Positions 10,094 through 20,655 of a DNA stretch of 64,000 nt are shown here, one piece after another; position 1 is the stretch's first letter; each line of letters opens with the position of its first letter. The translations under genes were made by a program, and so were the position numbers. The stretch lies in contig NC_134572.1 in NCBI RefSeq assembly GCF_050947875.1, positions 157,005,105 to 157,069,104 of the forward strand, written 5' to 3'. The notes below the pieces were generated by a model. The model was not told where the DNA came from. It ran no database searches and saw only the letters and a program-made list of their open reading frames with translations. The DNA comes from Dermacentor variabilis (Eukaryota; Arthropoda; Arachnida; Ixodida; Ixodidae).

Positions 10094-11161
10094 TCATGCG
10101 CTGCGCCGCTGTGAATGCGAAATTCCGTCTGGCACGACCTCATAGTCCAGTGCGCCAATACGTCGAATGACCTTGTAGGGTCCGAAATAGCGGCGCAATA
10201 GTTTCTCACTCAGACCTCGTCGGCGTATCGGTGTCCAAACCCAAACACGGTCGCTGGGCTGGTACTCGACGAAGCGTCGTCGGAGGTTGTAGTGTCGGCT
10301 GTCGGTCCTCTGTTGGGTCTTGATCCGTAGGCGGGCGAGCTGTCGGGCTTCTTCGGCGCGCTGCAGATAGCTAGCGACGTCAACATTCTCATCGTCAGTG
10401 ACGTGGGGCAGCATGGCGTCGAGCGTCGTTGTCGGGATCCTGCCGTAAACCAGCTTAAACGGCGTTATCTGTGTTGTTTCTTGCACTGCCGTGTTGTGCA
10501 AGAATACGCAAGTTACATACGGCAGGACCGCGTCCCACGTCTTGTGCTCGACGTTGACGTACATAGCTAGCATGTCGGCGAGGGTCTTGTTCAGGCGCTC
10601 CGTGAGACCATTCATCTGCGGATGGTAGGCAGTAGTCCTCCTGTGGCTTGTCTGGCTATACTGCAGAATGGCCTGGGTGAGCTCTGCTGTAAAAGCCGTT
10701 CCTCTGTCGGTGATGAGGACTTCTGGAGCACCATGTCGCAGCAGGATGTTCTCGACGAAAAATTTCGCCACTTCGGCTGCGCTGCCTTTTGGTAGAGCTT
10801 TAGTTTCAGCAAAGCGGGTGAGATAGTCCGTCGCCACGACGATCCACTTATTCCCAGATGTTGACATCGGAAACGGCCCCAAGAAATCCATCCCCATCTG
10901 CTGGAATGGTCGGCGAGCAGGTTCGATCGGCTGTAGTAATCCTGCTGGTCTTTGACAGTCTCGGCATGTCTTGACGTAACGGGTGACGTCGGCGGTCAGA
11001 CGCGGCCAGTAATACCTTTCCTGTATTCTAGACAGCGTCCGGGAGAACCCCAGGTGCCTAGCGGTTGGATCGTCGTGTAGGGCGTGCAGTATTTCTGGAC
11101 GCAGCGCTGAGGGTACAACAAGAAGGTAGCTGGCGCAGACTGGTGAGAAGTTCTTCTTCAC
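10094..11161 (-). CDS. Gypsy A integrase (separated from the rest of pol)
   Basis: 355-codon open stretch. Residues about 28-73 hold an HHCC zinc domain (H...H then CRDC). The catalytic core follows: GMDFLGPFP (first Asp), LITDRGTAF (second Asp) and HPQMNGLTERL (Glu), the D,D-35-E triad that joins element DNA to the host chromosome. The C-terminus has a YFGPYKVI block, the GPY/F module of gypsy integrases. All catalytic residues are intact. The frame is separated from RNase H by a stop at 11200-11202, so it can no longer be made as part of pol. Its M start is simply the first Met after the break. Confidence 0.9.
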   Translation of the reverse strand: MKKNFSPVCASYLLVVPSALRPEILHALHDDPTARHLGFSRTLSRIQERYYWPRLTADVTRYVKTCRDCQRPAGLLQPIEPARRPFQQMGMDFLGPFPMSTSGNKWIVVATDYLTRFAETKALPKGSAAEVAKFFVENILLRHGAPEVLITDRGTAFTAELTQAILQYSQTSHRRTTAYHPQMNGLTERLNKTLADMLAMYVNVEHKTWDAVLPYVTCVFLHNTAVQETTQITPFKLVYGRIPTTTLDAMLPHVTDDENVDVASYLQRAEEARQLARLRIKTQQRTDSRHYNLRRRFVEYQPSDRVWVWTPIRRRGLSEKLLRRYFGPYKVIRRIGALDYEVVPDGISHSQRRSA

Positions 11162-11199
11162 GAGCAGGTTTTTTGTAGCGTGAACGAAGAAAACCCGCG

Positions 11200-12015
11200 C
11201 TAAAATGCCCTAGGGACAACGTCGGTGTTCCCTTCCAAATACTCGACGAGGTCTTTTAGCTCCGGGTCTGCTCGTTGCTGTTTAGTGAAGTCTTCCGCGC
11301 TTATTATCCCAAGGAAGGCGTCGTCGTCCTCGTCGTCTTGCGGCGGGGGATCGATGGGGGCGCGTGATAAGCAGTCGGCGTCGGAGTGTTTTCTTCCGGA
11401 CTTGTATATTACCGTGACGTCATATTCTTGTAGTCTGAGGCTCCACCGCGCCAGCCATCCTGAAGGGTCCTTTAAGTTAGCTAGCCAACACAACGCATGG
11501 TGGTCGCTGACGACTTTGAATGGCCTGCCATAGAGGTAAGGGCGGAATTCAGCTGTAGCCCAAATGATGGCGAGGCATTCCTTTTCAGTCGTAGAATAAT
11601 TGCTTTCCGCTTTTGACAGCGACCGGCTAGCATACGATATCACCTGTTCAAGTCCTTCTTTCCTCTGAACTAGGACGGCACCGAGGCCTAGGTTACTGGC
11701 GCCAGTGTGGATTTCGGTATCGGCGTCCTCGTCGAAGTGTGCAAGTAACGGCGACGACTGCATGCGTCGTTTGAGTTCTTGAAATGCCTTGGCCTGCGGC
11801 GTTTCCCACTTGAACTCGACATCACATTTGGTTAGATGTGTTAGCGGCTCCGCGATGCGTGAAAAATCCTTGACAAAGCGCCTATAGTAGGCACACATGC
11901 CAAGGAATCTGCGCACTGCCTTCTTGTCGGTTGGCTGCGGGAACTTTGCGATGGCAGCTGTCTTCTGTGGGTCGGGGCGTACTCCTGATTTGCTGATGAC
12001 GTGGCCTAGAAACAA
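11200..12015 (-). pseudogene. Gypsy A RT connection and RNase H
   Basis: 271 codons following the pol stop. An FLGHVISKSGVRPDP block is the end of RT. RNase H follows, with YASRSLSKAE, NYSTTEKECLA and DHHALCWL blocks. The first catalytic position normally reads T-D-A-S but here is HTGAS, an Asp-to-Gly change expected to cripple RNase H. The C-terminal part leads into the integrase zinc domain. The frame ends in a stop at 11200-11202. Confidence 0.88.
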
Positions 12016-12024
12016 AAGCTCATC

Positions 12025-12948
12025 CTAAGCGAATCGGCACTTTTCCGCCTTCAGAGTGAGCCCTGATGACTTGGTGGACTCTAGTACTGTCGCAAGCCGC
12101 CTCAGGTGATCGTCGAAATTTCCGGCGAAGACGACGACGTCATCCAAGTAAACGAGACAGGTCTGCCACTTCAATCCTGCTAAAACCGTGTCCATCACGC
12201 GCTGGAACGTTGCAGGCGCCGAGCACAGTCCGAATGGAATAACCTTGAACTCGTAGAGGCCGTCTGGGGTGATGAAGGCCGTCTTCTCGCGATCTCTTTC
12301 GTCGACTTCTATTTGCCAGTAGCCAGACTTGAGGTCCATTGACGACAAGTATTTAGCGTTGCAGAGCCGATCCAGTGCGTCGTATATGCGTGGGAGGGGG
12401 TATACGTCCTTCTTCGTGATCTTGTTCAGACGACGATAATCGACGCAGAAACGCAGGGTACCGTCCTTTTTTTTCACCAAGACTACAGGAGATGCCCACG
12501 GGCTTTTGGACGGCTTGATGATGTCGTCGCGCAGCATTTCGTCGACTTGGTGCCTTATAGTTTCGCGTTTTCGAGTCGAAACTCGGTATGGGCTCTGGCG
12601 GAGAGGGCGAGCGCCCTCTTCGGTTATTATGCGATGCTTTGCGACTGGGGTTCGTCGAATCCTTGATGACGTCGAAAAGCACTCTTTGTATCGTCGAAGT
12701 AGACTTCTGAGCTGTTGTTGCTTAATCGCGGGGAGACTTGGATTTGTGTCGAAGTCTGGCTCGGGAACTAAGGTCGTCGGGTAGATGCGGCGGAATCCGA
12801 GAGGACAAACGCATTGCTGTTTTCCAGAATTTCCTCGATGTATGCGATCGTCGTGCCCTTGTTGATGTGCTTGAACTCCTGGCTGAAGTTTGTCAGCAAC
12901 ACTTTCGTGTTTCCTCCGTGCAGTCGAGCGATCCCTCTTGCGACGCAA
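12025..12948 (-). pseudogene. Gypsy A reverse transcriptase
   Basis: RT fingers and palm: HRIITEEG, SPWASPVVLVKKKDGT, CVDYRRLNKITKKD, MDLKSGYWQI, IPFGLCSAPATFQRV, and YLDD near 12135-12150 (catalytic aspartates intact). The frame ends at a TAG (12027-12025) where relatives have Tyr, and RNase H continues in the same frame after it. The protease ORF upstream is in another frame, so a frameshift lies near 12770-12790. The first 30 or so residues of this ORF are shadow sequence. Confidence 0.9.
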
Positions 12949-13808
12949 ATTTCACGGTCTAGCAGTAGACGTTGGTCACCTTCGATGACGCCTTCGACGT
13001 CAGCGAGTGTTTCGGTGCCGACCGAAATAACAATGCTGGAGCGAGGCGGGATGCTCACTTGATGTTCGAGAACACTCAAGGCGTGGTGACTACGAGGGCT
13101 CTCCGGCGGTATCGCATGATCTTCCGACAGCGTTATGGACTTCGACTTCAGGTCGATGACTGCGCCGTGTTGGTTGAGAAAGTCCATGCCGAGAATGACG
13201 TCTCGTGAACACTGTTGGAGGATAACGAAGGTGACAGGGTAAGTGCGGTCGTGAATGGTAATTCTTGCCGTGCACATTCCTGTCCGCATAATCAGGTGTC
13301 CTCCAGCGGTCCGAATTTGAGGGCCTTCCCATGCAGTCTTAACCTTTAACTGGACGGCGATGTGTCCACTCATGACTGAGTAATCGGCGCCTGTGTCGAC
13401 TAAGGCGGTGACTGCGTGGCCGTCTAGAAGCACGTCGAGGTCGGTGGTTCTTTGTCTTGCATTGCAGTTGGGTCTTGGCGTCGGATCACGGCTGCGTCGT
13501 GTTGAACTGAAGCTGGTACGTCGCATCGTCATGTCGTCTTTCGTCGGTGTAGTCTTGGCTTCCTGACTTCCTCGGGACGGCGGCGTGTCGTTATTATGTC
13601 GTCGAGATGGTTTCTTCGGCGTCTTCGTCGGCGGCGGAGGATCTTTGTCAGTTCGACGAACAGCAACCGCACCTCCATCGGTTGCTGCCATTAGTTTTCC
13701 GGATATGGGCTCGCTGACCGGCCCCGGGCTGGGCCAGTGTATGGTCGGCACTGCGGCGACAGGTAGCGGCCTGGTGATGGCAAACGCGACGGTCGTCGAG
13801 AGCTCCAC
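12768..13808 (-). pseudogene. Gypsy A protease (start of pol)
   Basis: 346-codon ORF that overlaps the end of gag by 118 bp in the -1 frame, so pol is expected to be made by -1 ribosomal frameshifting. After a basic Pro/Thr-rich linker comes a retropepsin-type aspartic protease with ALVDTGADYSVMSG near residue 138 (catalytic Asp intact) and VILGMDFL near residue 205. A region leading to RT follows and stops at 12768 because of a frameshift. The protease would cut Gag and Pol. Confidence 0.88.
13685..13705 (-). promoter_or_regulatory. Candidate -1 frameshift site between gag and pol of A
   Basis: Gag ends ...CCG GAA AAC TAA while pol reads ...GGA AAA CTA in the -1 frame. The G-GAA-AAC junction resembles a slippery heptamer with an imperfect first triplet. 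The same bases occur at the matching place in gypsy E (about 57607-57622). Confidence 0.5.
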
Positions 13809-14428
13809 TGAGTAGCGGCGAGGTAGTCGGCGATATCCCGGGGGCGTTCACCTTGCTGCGGCCGCGGAGCGTTCACGGCGAAACCTCGCAGTCCCATCTC
13901 CCGGTATGGACATCGTCGGTAGACGTGACCCGCTTCTCCGCAGTGGTAGCAGAGCAGGCGGTGGTCAGGAGCGCGCCAAATGTCCGTCTTCCTTGCGTAG
14001 GTGCGCTGGACGACGGGTGGTCGAGCTGGCTGCCGCGGCGGCGGACGACGGAACTCCGGCGTGACAGGGCCCTGGCGCGGTCGGGGAGGGGGACCTTGAC
14101 GGCGCGCGACAGCGGCGTAGGTCATCGCTTGCGGCTCAGGCTGCGGCGATTCAGACCCTACTCCAAGCTGTTGTTGGAGCTCCTCACGCACGGCGTCGGC
14201 AATCGAAGCCACTTGAGGCTGTGATGATGGGAACAGATTTTGTAGCTCCTCCCGCACGACAGTTCGGATAGTCTCGCGCAGGTCGTCGGTGGCCAGTGAT
14301 TTAACCCCGGCATAGTTTGTATAGTTCGTGCGGCGATCGAATTGCCGGTTGCGGATCTCGAGTGTCTTCTCAATGTTCGTCGCCTCGCGAAGAAACTCTT
14401 CGGCGGTCTTCGGTGGGCTTCTTACCAC
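13691..14428 (-). pseudogene. Gypsy A gag, C-terminal part with zinc knuckle
   Basis: 245 codons, read from a GTG only because the frame is broken upstream. It has a helical N-terminal section, a Pro/Arg-rich middle, and a CCHC knuckle CYHCGEAGHVYRRC near residue 160 that binds element RNA. The C-terminus is basic and ends PYPEN. Gag forms the virus-like particle. This is the second half of a roughly 390-residue Gag; a single-base frameshift near 14425 separates it from the first half. Confidence 0.88.
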
Positions 14429-14868
14429 CCGGCGAAAAGTTCCTCCTTTACACCACGCATCAGTAAGCGGACTTTCTTCTCCTCGGCCATATCCGGGTCG
14501 GCGTGGCGGAACAAACGGCTCATTTCTTCCGTAAAGATGGCGACGTTCTCGTTTGGCAGCTGCACTCGGGCGTCCAGCATAGCTTCAGCCCTTTCCTTGC
14601 GCACGACGCTTGTAAAGGTGCGTAGGAAGCCGGTACGGAACAGGTCCCACGTTGTCAAGGTCGATTCCCTGTTCTCAAACCAAGTTCTGGTGGTGTCTTC
14701 TAAGGCGAAGTAGACATGCCGCAGCTTCTCGTCGGAGTCCCAGTTGTTGAATGTTGCGATTCGTTCGTAAGTCTCCAGCCATGATTCCGGGTCTTCAGTC
14801 GCTGCTCCATGGAAGGTTGGTGGATCCCGAGGTTGTTGTAATACAACGGGGGACGCTGGGGCAGCCAT
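14422..14868 (-). pseudogene. Gypsy A gag, N-terminal part
   Basis: 148 codons from the probable true start at 14868. A W-L-E-x-Y-E-R block and a TWFENRESTLTTWDLFRTGF block are typical of the retrotransposon gag capsid domain. It ends in a stop caused by a 1-nt frameshift at about 14425. The start lies about 185 bp inside the 5' LTR, leaving room for the primer-binding site and leader. Confidence 0.88.
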
Positions 14869-15054
14869 TGGGGTTGTCTAGACCACGATCTTCTTTGTCG
14901 TCTCAGGTAGAAGTCCGTGCTCTGGGGGCAGTCCTTGCAGTCTGCGGCTAGCACGCTGGTCTTGGGCGATGTTGGTTCTGTCCTCGGGTTTTGGGCTTGG
15001 ATCGCGGCTTTGCGGGGGCGTTCGGTACATGAACGCGCAAGCACCTCCACCAGA
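14869..15054 (-). promoter_or_regulatory. Gypsy A leader with primer-binding-site-like sequence
   Basis: On minus, the bases directly inside the 5' LTR read TCTGGTGGAGGTGCTTGC. TGGTGGAGGTGC is a plausible tRNA 3'-end complement. The identity of the tRNA cannot be fixed by eye. Confidence 0.6.
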
Positions 15055-15475
15055 TGTCACGTGGTGGTGACGTTAAGAACACAGTAGCAATACTGTGAAA
15101 GGCAAAACTAGATTTTATTGGGCGAACCTGTGCCCACAAAACAGGCTACACTTATAGCACAACGAAAGCGGCGAACAGAGTCGGCGATCGTCGGAAATCT
15201 GGTCAGCGGGTCAAGCGCGTCGGCTTTTATACAACAGTCGTCGAATGTTCCAGACTAATCGTTGGGACCTACGTGCCTTCCACAAAGTTCTACACCATTC
15301 GCGTTACGCGATGAAATCAGATAACACAAGGTTCGGCGACAACAGACAGCCGGGTAGAAGCATCGATAACTTTCCAGAAACGTCGGATACAAGCAGGCGC
15401 GTCCGTCGCTGTGCGTTTACAGTTGTTAAGCGGCGAAACGTGGTCGCCCGATAAAGATAAGCACACGTGTCAATA
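15055..15475 (-). repeat. Gypsy A 5' LTR
   Basis: 421 bp, about 98 percent identical to 9528-9948 with no indels seen. It would hold the promoter and polyadenylation site of the element. Confidence 0.93.
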
Positions 15476-15813
15476 TATATATCCGCTTAGCACGTTAATT
15501 TTTTTGACAGCTTTTCAGCGTTGCTGTTTACAATAAGCACAGAATCTACGCTGCTTCATTTGCTGCGTTCCCTTGACAAAAGCAAGCCTGGTCATTACCA
15601 AAAAATAATGCGACGCTCTTTGATCTCATCATCATCATCAGCCTGGTTGCGCCCACTGCAGGGCAAAGGCCTCTCCCATACTTCTCCAAGTACCAAGGTC
15701 ATGTACTAATTGTAGCCAGTTGTCCTTCTAAACTTCCTAATCTCATCTGCCCACCTAACTTTCTGTCGCCCCCTGCTACGCTTCCCTTCCCTTGGAATTC
15801 AGTCCGTAACCCT

Positions 15814-16224
15814 TTATGGCCATCGGTTATCTTCCCTCCTCATTGCATGTCCTGCCCATGCCCATTTCTTTTTCTTGATTTCAGCTAAGATGTCTTTAAC
15901 GTGCGTTTGTTCCCTTACCCAATCTGCTCTTTTCTTATCCCTCAACGTTACACCTATCATTCTTCTTTCCATAGCTTCTTGTGTCATCCTCAATTTAAGC
16001 TCAACCCTTTTCGTAAGATTCCAGGTTTCTGCCCCGTACGTGAGTACTGGTAAGACATAGCTGTTATACACTTTTGTCTTGAGGGATAATGACAGCCTGC
16101 TGTTCATGATCTGAGAATGCATGCCAAATGCACCCCAGCCCATTCTTATTCTTTTGATTATTTCACTCTCATGATCCGGATCAGCAGTCACTACCTGTCC
16201 TAAGTACATGTATTCCCTTACCAC
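15814..16224 (-). pseudogene. RTE LINE RT, thumb and C-terminus
   Basis: 136 codons: YLGQVVTADPDHESEI, SYVLPVLTYGAETW, RMIGVTLRDKKRADWVREQT and WAWAGHAMRR, all diagnostic of the RTE C-terminal region. It ends in TAA where the frame should continue toward the 3' tail. Confidence 0.87.
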
Positions 16225-16254
16225 TTCCAGTGCCTCGCTACCTATCGTAAACTG

Positions 16255-16638
16255 CTATTCCCTTCCGAGACTGCTAAACATTACTTTAGTTTTCTGCAGA
16301 TTGATTTTTAGTCCCGCCCTTCTGATTTGCCTGTCCAGGTCAGTGAGCATGCATTGCAGTTGGTCCCCTGAGTTACTAAGCAAGACAATATTATCAGCGA
16401 AGCGCAAGTTACTAAGGTATTCTCCGTTTACTCTTATCCCCAATTCCTCCCAATCCAGGTCTCTGAATACCTCCTGTAAACACGCTGTGAATAGCATTGG
16501 AGAGATCGTATCTCCCTGCCTGACGCCTTTCTTTATTGGAATTTTGTTGCTCTCTTTATGGAGTACTACAGGGGCTGTGGAGCCGCTATAGATATCTTTC
16601 AGATTTCTTTGATATACAAATGACAAAATGACTCGCAT
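16255..16638 (-). pseudogene. RTE LINE RT, palm
   Basis: Contains YSGSTAPVVLHKESNKIPIK, a VRQGDTISPMLFTACL block (RT motif B) and RFADNIVLLS. The catalytic FADD reads FADN, so the second aspartate is lost. A single in-frame stop (TAG where relatives have Gln) separates it from the downstream ORF. Confidence 0.87.
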
Positions 16639-16671
16639 ATAGCCGGGGGAATGTGTGGGACAGCTTATTAG

Positions 16672-19600
16672 AAAATAATGCAGCGGCCCGTTTCAAGAAA
16701 GTTCTTTTTCTTCTAAACGCCAGTTCTGAAAGAAAATAATATACAAGGGAGCAGCAGGAGACGGAAGGGCCATTCAGTGAGGTACAGTTACCATGAAGAA
16801 ATCGATGTTTACACTGCGAATATTTCCTTTATTGAAGTGCATAATTAAAAAAAATAATATGATATCAGCATTATTACACAGTATTTACTGCACATACTGT
16901 GAAGTATTAGAAGTTCACAAAGTTTAATTTCGTTCCCCACTTCTGAATCGTATAGAGTCGACCTTTCCCTCAAACTGAGAATTTTGTTTGCTTGTGGAAA
17001 TCAAAGAGCCACACGAGAAGAAAAATGCAGCCACACTTGCGTGCGTATAAGGATGAGTAATATGCCGCAACGCGACCCAAGGGCCCATTATAACTGAAGG
17101 CTGTAGTCATTGGCATATTGCGTAAGCGTTGAAAATTCTGTACGTGCTGCACCACAGTGAGCAAATGGCTGAACTTTGAACCAAATCCTTTGTTTTTATG
17201 GTGCTACTTGTTAGTCAGATGCACAACACATGATAGCCTCAACAGTTATTCCGTAACCGAGGTGTCCAGAAAAGCGCGCTGTCCACCAGAAATTCTTGAG
17301 CCCAGAAAGTTATGGGCTTCGTCCAAACAGCCGAGTGGGTACCAAAACACACCAGACCTTCTAGAATTTATTGATAAGTTCAGACGCGCTGAAGTAAAAT
17401 GGACAGACGAGCTAGTTGTTGAATATTCGTCATTGAAACTTAAGCGCAAACTGAGACACATGCAAGAGAAGGCAATGACGCCAACGCTTTTGTGTACTGC
17501 GCGTCTGAAATGAGTGACAGCAAAACCAGGCACACAAAGACCGTCTGCGCGCAGGAGACAACCTGACAAGAGGTTTCTGCATGTTCTGCTTTTCTCTAAG
17601 ATATATCCTTTACTTCCGTCGTTCAATCTTTCTACGGCGTTGTTAAACAGGGATGTTGTTTCATGTAAGATGTTACCAGTAAATATCCTCCTTGATATTT
17701 TATAAATGTCAGCTGCTGTAATATAGCTTCACCGATACTGCTTAAGTCTCTGCAAGTTTACATGCCATGTGTGTATGTGTCAAGGGCACATGCGCCCAAA
17801 GAGCGCCAAATTTAAATGTGGTGCAGTGATGTAGTTTCTGCACGATACATTGCACACTTCTCTGCAGCGCGCCAGTTATGTGGTACAAGACACAATAAAA
17901 AAATATACAAACGCACTGTCCAGAAATTTTACTGGAACCTAACTGGAACGATAACTGGAACATATTACATGGTCTCCCTCCTTTACGGAGTTCCAAATAA
18001 GAACGATGAACATAAAGAAAACAGGACAAACTTCCTACATAAGATCCACTTATATGTCGCGTTCCAATTATTAACAGTTCGCATCTAGATGAAAATATGT
18101 AGATGACACTTTTAACTGGAACCTATATGGAACCATATGAAGAGTGTACACCCCTCACTTTCACTCCCGTCCGCAAACACGCATAAGACGAAAGTGCTGC
18201 GTGCAGAGCGTCCTTAGTCCAAATCCTCATGCTATATATACTGTAACTCGACTGACCTACATCGCTGTTATGCAGGCATAGCTGAGAAATGCATATTTTA
18301 AATCGACGCATCACGAATCCGAAAAAAAGCAGCCTGCGGCCTGTCCATCTAGGTTTCTTTCATTGCGTGCTTCGTCCTACTAGCGAACAGTAGCTCACGT
18401 AGCAGAGCGCTGAGTGTTGGAAGTACCAGAGAAGGTGCTCTGTACTGTCTCGTCACCCACGAAAAATTCCACGCCACGCTGCTTGCCATTCCTAGAAAAT
18501 TTTACGTGCGACGCCCAGACATTTGCAACGCAGCAACGTTGTTTTGTGATGGCAAAGTCTAGGTGATAGACAGCGTGGTCATGGAAATCAAGACACGCTA
18601 CTTTCTGCATGCAGAAATCTAGGATTGACTGATTAAATGGCATTTATTGAGAAAAAGTAGGAGGAATCATCGGTCGAAGGACGTCTCAGCAGAGTGGGAA
18701 AGGAGCAAGGGACAGAGAGCGGAAAAGTTAGAGTCCGGGTGGCAGGTGAAGCCGCAGTTTAGGGCCGAGAGATTATAAGCGAGAGTTTGTGAAACTGGTT
18801 GAATTCTAGTGTGGATATGTGATGTGGCGAGTAAGTGATTGGAGTCACCGCCCAGCATCCGTTCCTTGCTGTAGCATAAGCACCCACCTTTCTTGGTAAT
18901 AAACGTTTATGAAAAAAAATTTTGGCACTTACTTATTTATCGGCCATACCTTGCCGCATATTCCTTAGGAGCAGGGTCTGTGGATTACAAGTGCGCTATC
19001 GCGACAAGATACAACCATACCGTGATGCTTGCGGTTACGGTTGCCATACTCGTGACTTGTTATAGAGGGAATCTAAAAAGATGGGTTTATTGCACAAGTT
19101 AGGGAGCACGAATTTTAGAACAGCATTTGCCGTTTTACATATGCTCAACGCAAGCACCATTGCAGCCTGTTACGGTGCGCGTCCCTTCAAGACAGAGATG
19201 TCAACGCAAACATAAGAACACGTTAGAAGACAGCGTGCCGTCTTGGGCCTCGTGCCAAACATATCCAAGCCAACAATATATGAGCAAGCATGATGCCATT
19301 TTTATGAAAGGAGGTTATACAATTCACTTCGTGAGTGCCAGTACAAGCCTCCGCCTACGGGAGCCCGTGAAGTCGCTGGCGGCGATATTGCTAGGGGAAT
19401 TGCTATACCAATATATTACTTGAAATATTGCTAGCATCACAATGGCAGGCGTAATCAGGCAAAAATGTGAAGCATTCCATTAGAGGGTGCCTGAGTATTT
19501 TGTGTAGATTGCATACGACAATAATAGCAAGAATAAAACATTATCAGAGAATATTATTCAATGACAAGTTGACTTATTAATGCAGTGTAGTGAAAAGGGA

Positions 19601-20530
19601 GTACTTCCACAGTATAGCTGTGGAGGGAGCAAATAATGAACAGGCTATAAAAACTGTCCTGTTTGCCTGCAGCAAAGTAGATAGATCAGTCGCGTCTTGG
19701 CAACAGGATAAGATTGTTCCTTTAGGCAGAAAGTCTTGTGGGCAGGTCGGCCAGTTGGCTCCCGCAGCTTAGACATCCGGCAAAGGACGCGTTGACACCA
19801 CGACGACACGCCACTGTACGCCAACAAATATACGCAACTTTTTTTAAGTAAAGATTTCTTTGCCTCTTCCTTCGACTTTTCCACAGGTGCTGTTATTTTC
19901 TAGCGCGCCGTGTCGGGAAGGCTTTAGAGCGTGCATATACATAGAAGGAGCTCGGAAAAGAGGACATATTGCGCAAGAAACTCGTTGGGACCTTTCCATC
20001 GCGTCATAAGTGCTTAGTGCCCTCTCTAGCTCCCTCGGCGCCGTCACATTAGCCTCTTTGCAGCTGTAATTATTCGTGAGCCCACTAAAAAGCATTGCGA
20101 AAACTGCGGCGCTTACCCTTCTCCTAACATGGAAGTTCTGAAGACAGGTGAGCACTATGGTAGAGATGGGGCAGAGTGAAGAGGCGGAAAATGAGTAGAA
20201 CCGGACTATTGGGGAAACTAGTGAAAAATAGCCTTACCATTCTTCGCTCCCATTTCTCAGACAGAGGGGAAGGACGGTACAGGAAAAAGGCGACGTGAGA
20301 AGATAACGAAACTACTGTTATAGACACGACAGCGGTTGCGGGCAAACTGAAGGCACTGTTGTGTACGTTTCTGCTATGTCTAAAAAATGAACACCATGCA
20401 AATTTGTCAAGTGGGCAACTGGCACACGGCGTGCAGACGCAAAGCTGAAATTAATTGCTCCAGCGTATATGTGATACTACTGAAGTTTTCGCACGTCCAA
20501 TCAACACGTGCGGGGCCGCTGCATTTATCT
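16672..20530. other. Unassigned stretch, 3.9 kb
   Basis: No known domain in either strand. The longest open stretch, 17157-17513 plus (118 codons, basic, Lys/Arg rich at its end), has no recognised motif and a competing 126-codon ORF on minus. Degenerate ACTGGAAC units occur at 17930-17960 and 18114-18135. A TCTCAATAAATG on minus near 18640-18650 could be a polyadenylation signal of a minus-strand transcript, but no gene is visible. Confidence 0.35.
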
Positions 20531-20620
20531 TTACGGCTATGGCATTGCTCGAGGTCGCGAGTTAGATCCCCGCCACGGGGAGCCGGATTTATACGGGAGC
20601 GAAATACAATAACGGTGGTG
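20531..20620 (+). mobile_element. Decayed tRNA-derived SINE fragment (Ruka-like)
   Basis: GAGGTCGCGAGTTAGATCCC resembles the B-box segment of the copy at 23474. GCCGGATTTATACGGGAGCG then resembles its post-tRNA body. Only about 90 bp remain. Confidence 0.6.
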
Positions 20621-20655
20621 CACTTTCATAACGGTCGTACACTTTGATGACTTTG

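Larger units (their letters stand above)
9528..15475 (-). mobile_element. Ty3/gypsy LTR retrotransposon A
   Basis: 5.95-kb element on minus with 421-bp LTRs and the order gag, protease, RT, RNase H, integrase, typical of Ty3/gypsy. The LTRs differ at about 9 sites by eye (about 98 percent identity), so insertion is recent. Even so, the coding region has a gag frameshift, a protease/RT frameshift, a TAG in pol and a break before integrase. It is inserted in a TA repeat; a 4-bp target duplication of TA composition is likely but cannot be delimited. Confidence 0.95.
15613..16671 (-). mobile_element. RTE-clade LINE fragment, 5' truncated
   Basis: Minus-strand RT C-terminal half ending at a GATGATGATGATGA 3' tail (15626-15641), as in RTE/BovB elements. 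The 5' end is truncated near 16645. The 10-mer AAAATAATGC occurs at 15603-15612 and 16672-16681 and may be the target duplication, although 13 bases then lie between the tail and the duplication. Confidence 0.85.

Noticed and set aside
10094..15475. Gypsy A as an enveloped errantivirus-type element
   Set aside because: No env-like ORF between integrase and the 3' LTR; the polypurine tract follows within about 150 bp.
17157..17513. 118-codon ORF as a host gene
   Set aside because: No recognised domain, no splice or start context, and a longer competing ORF on the other strand.
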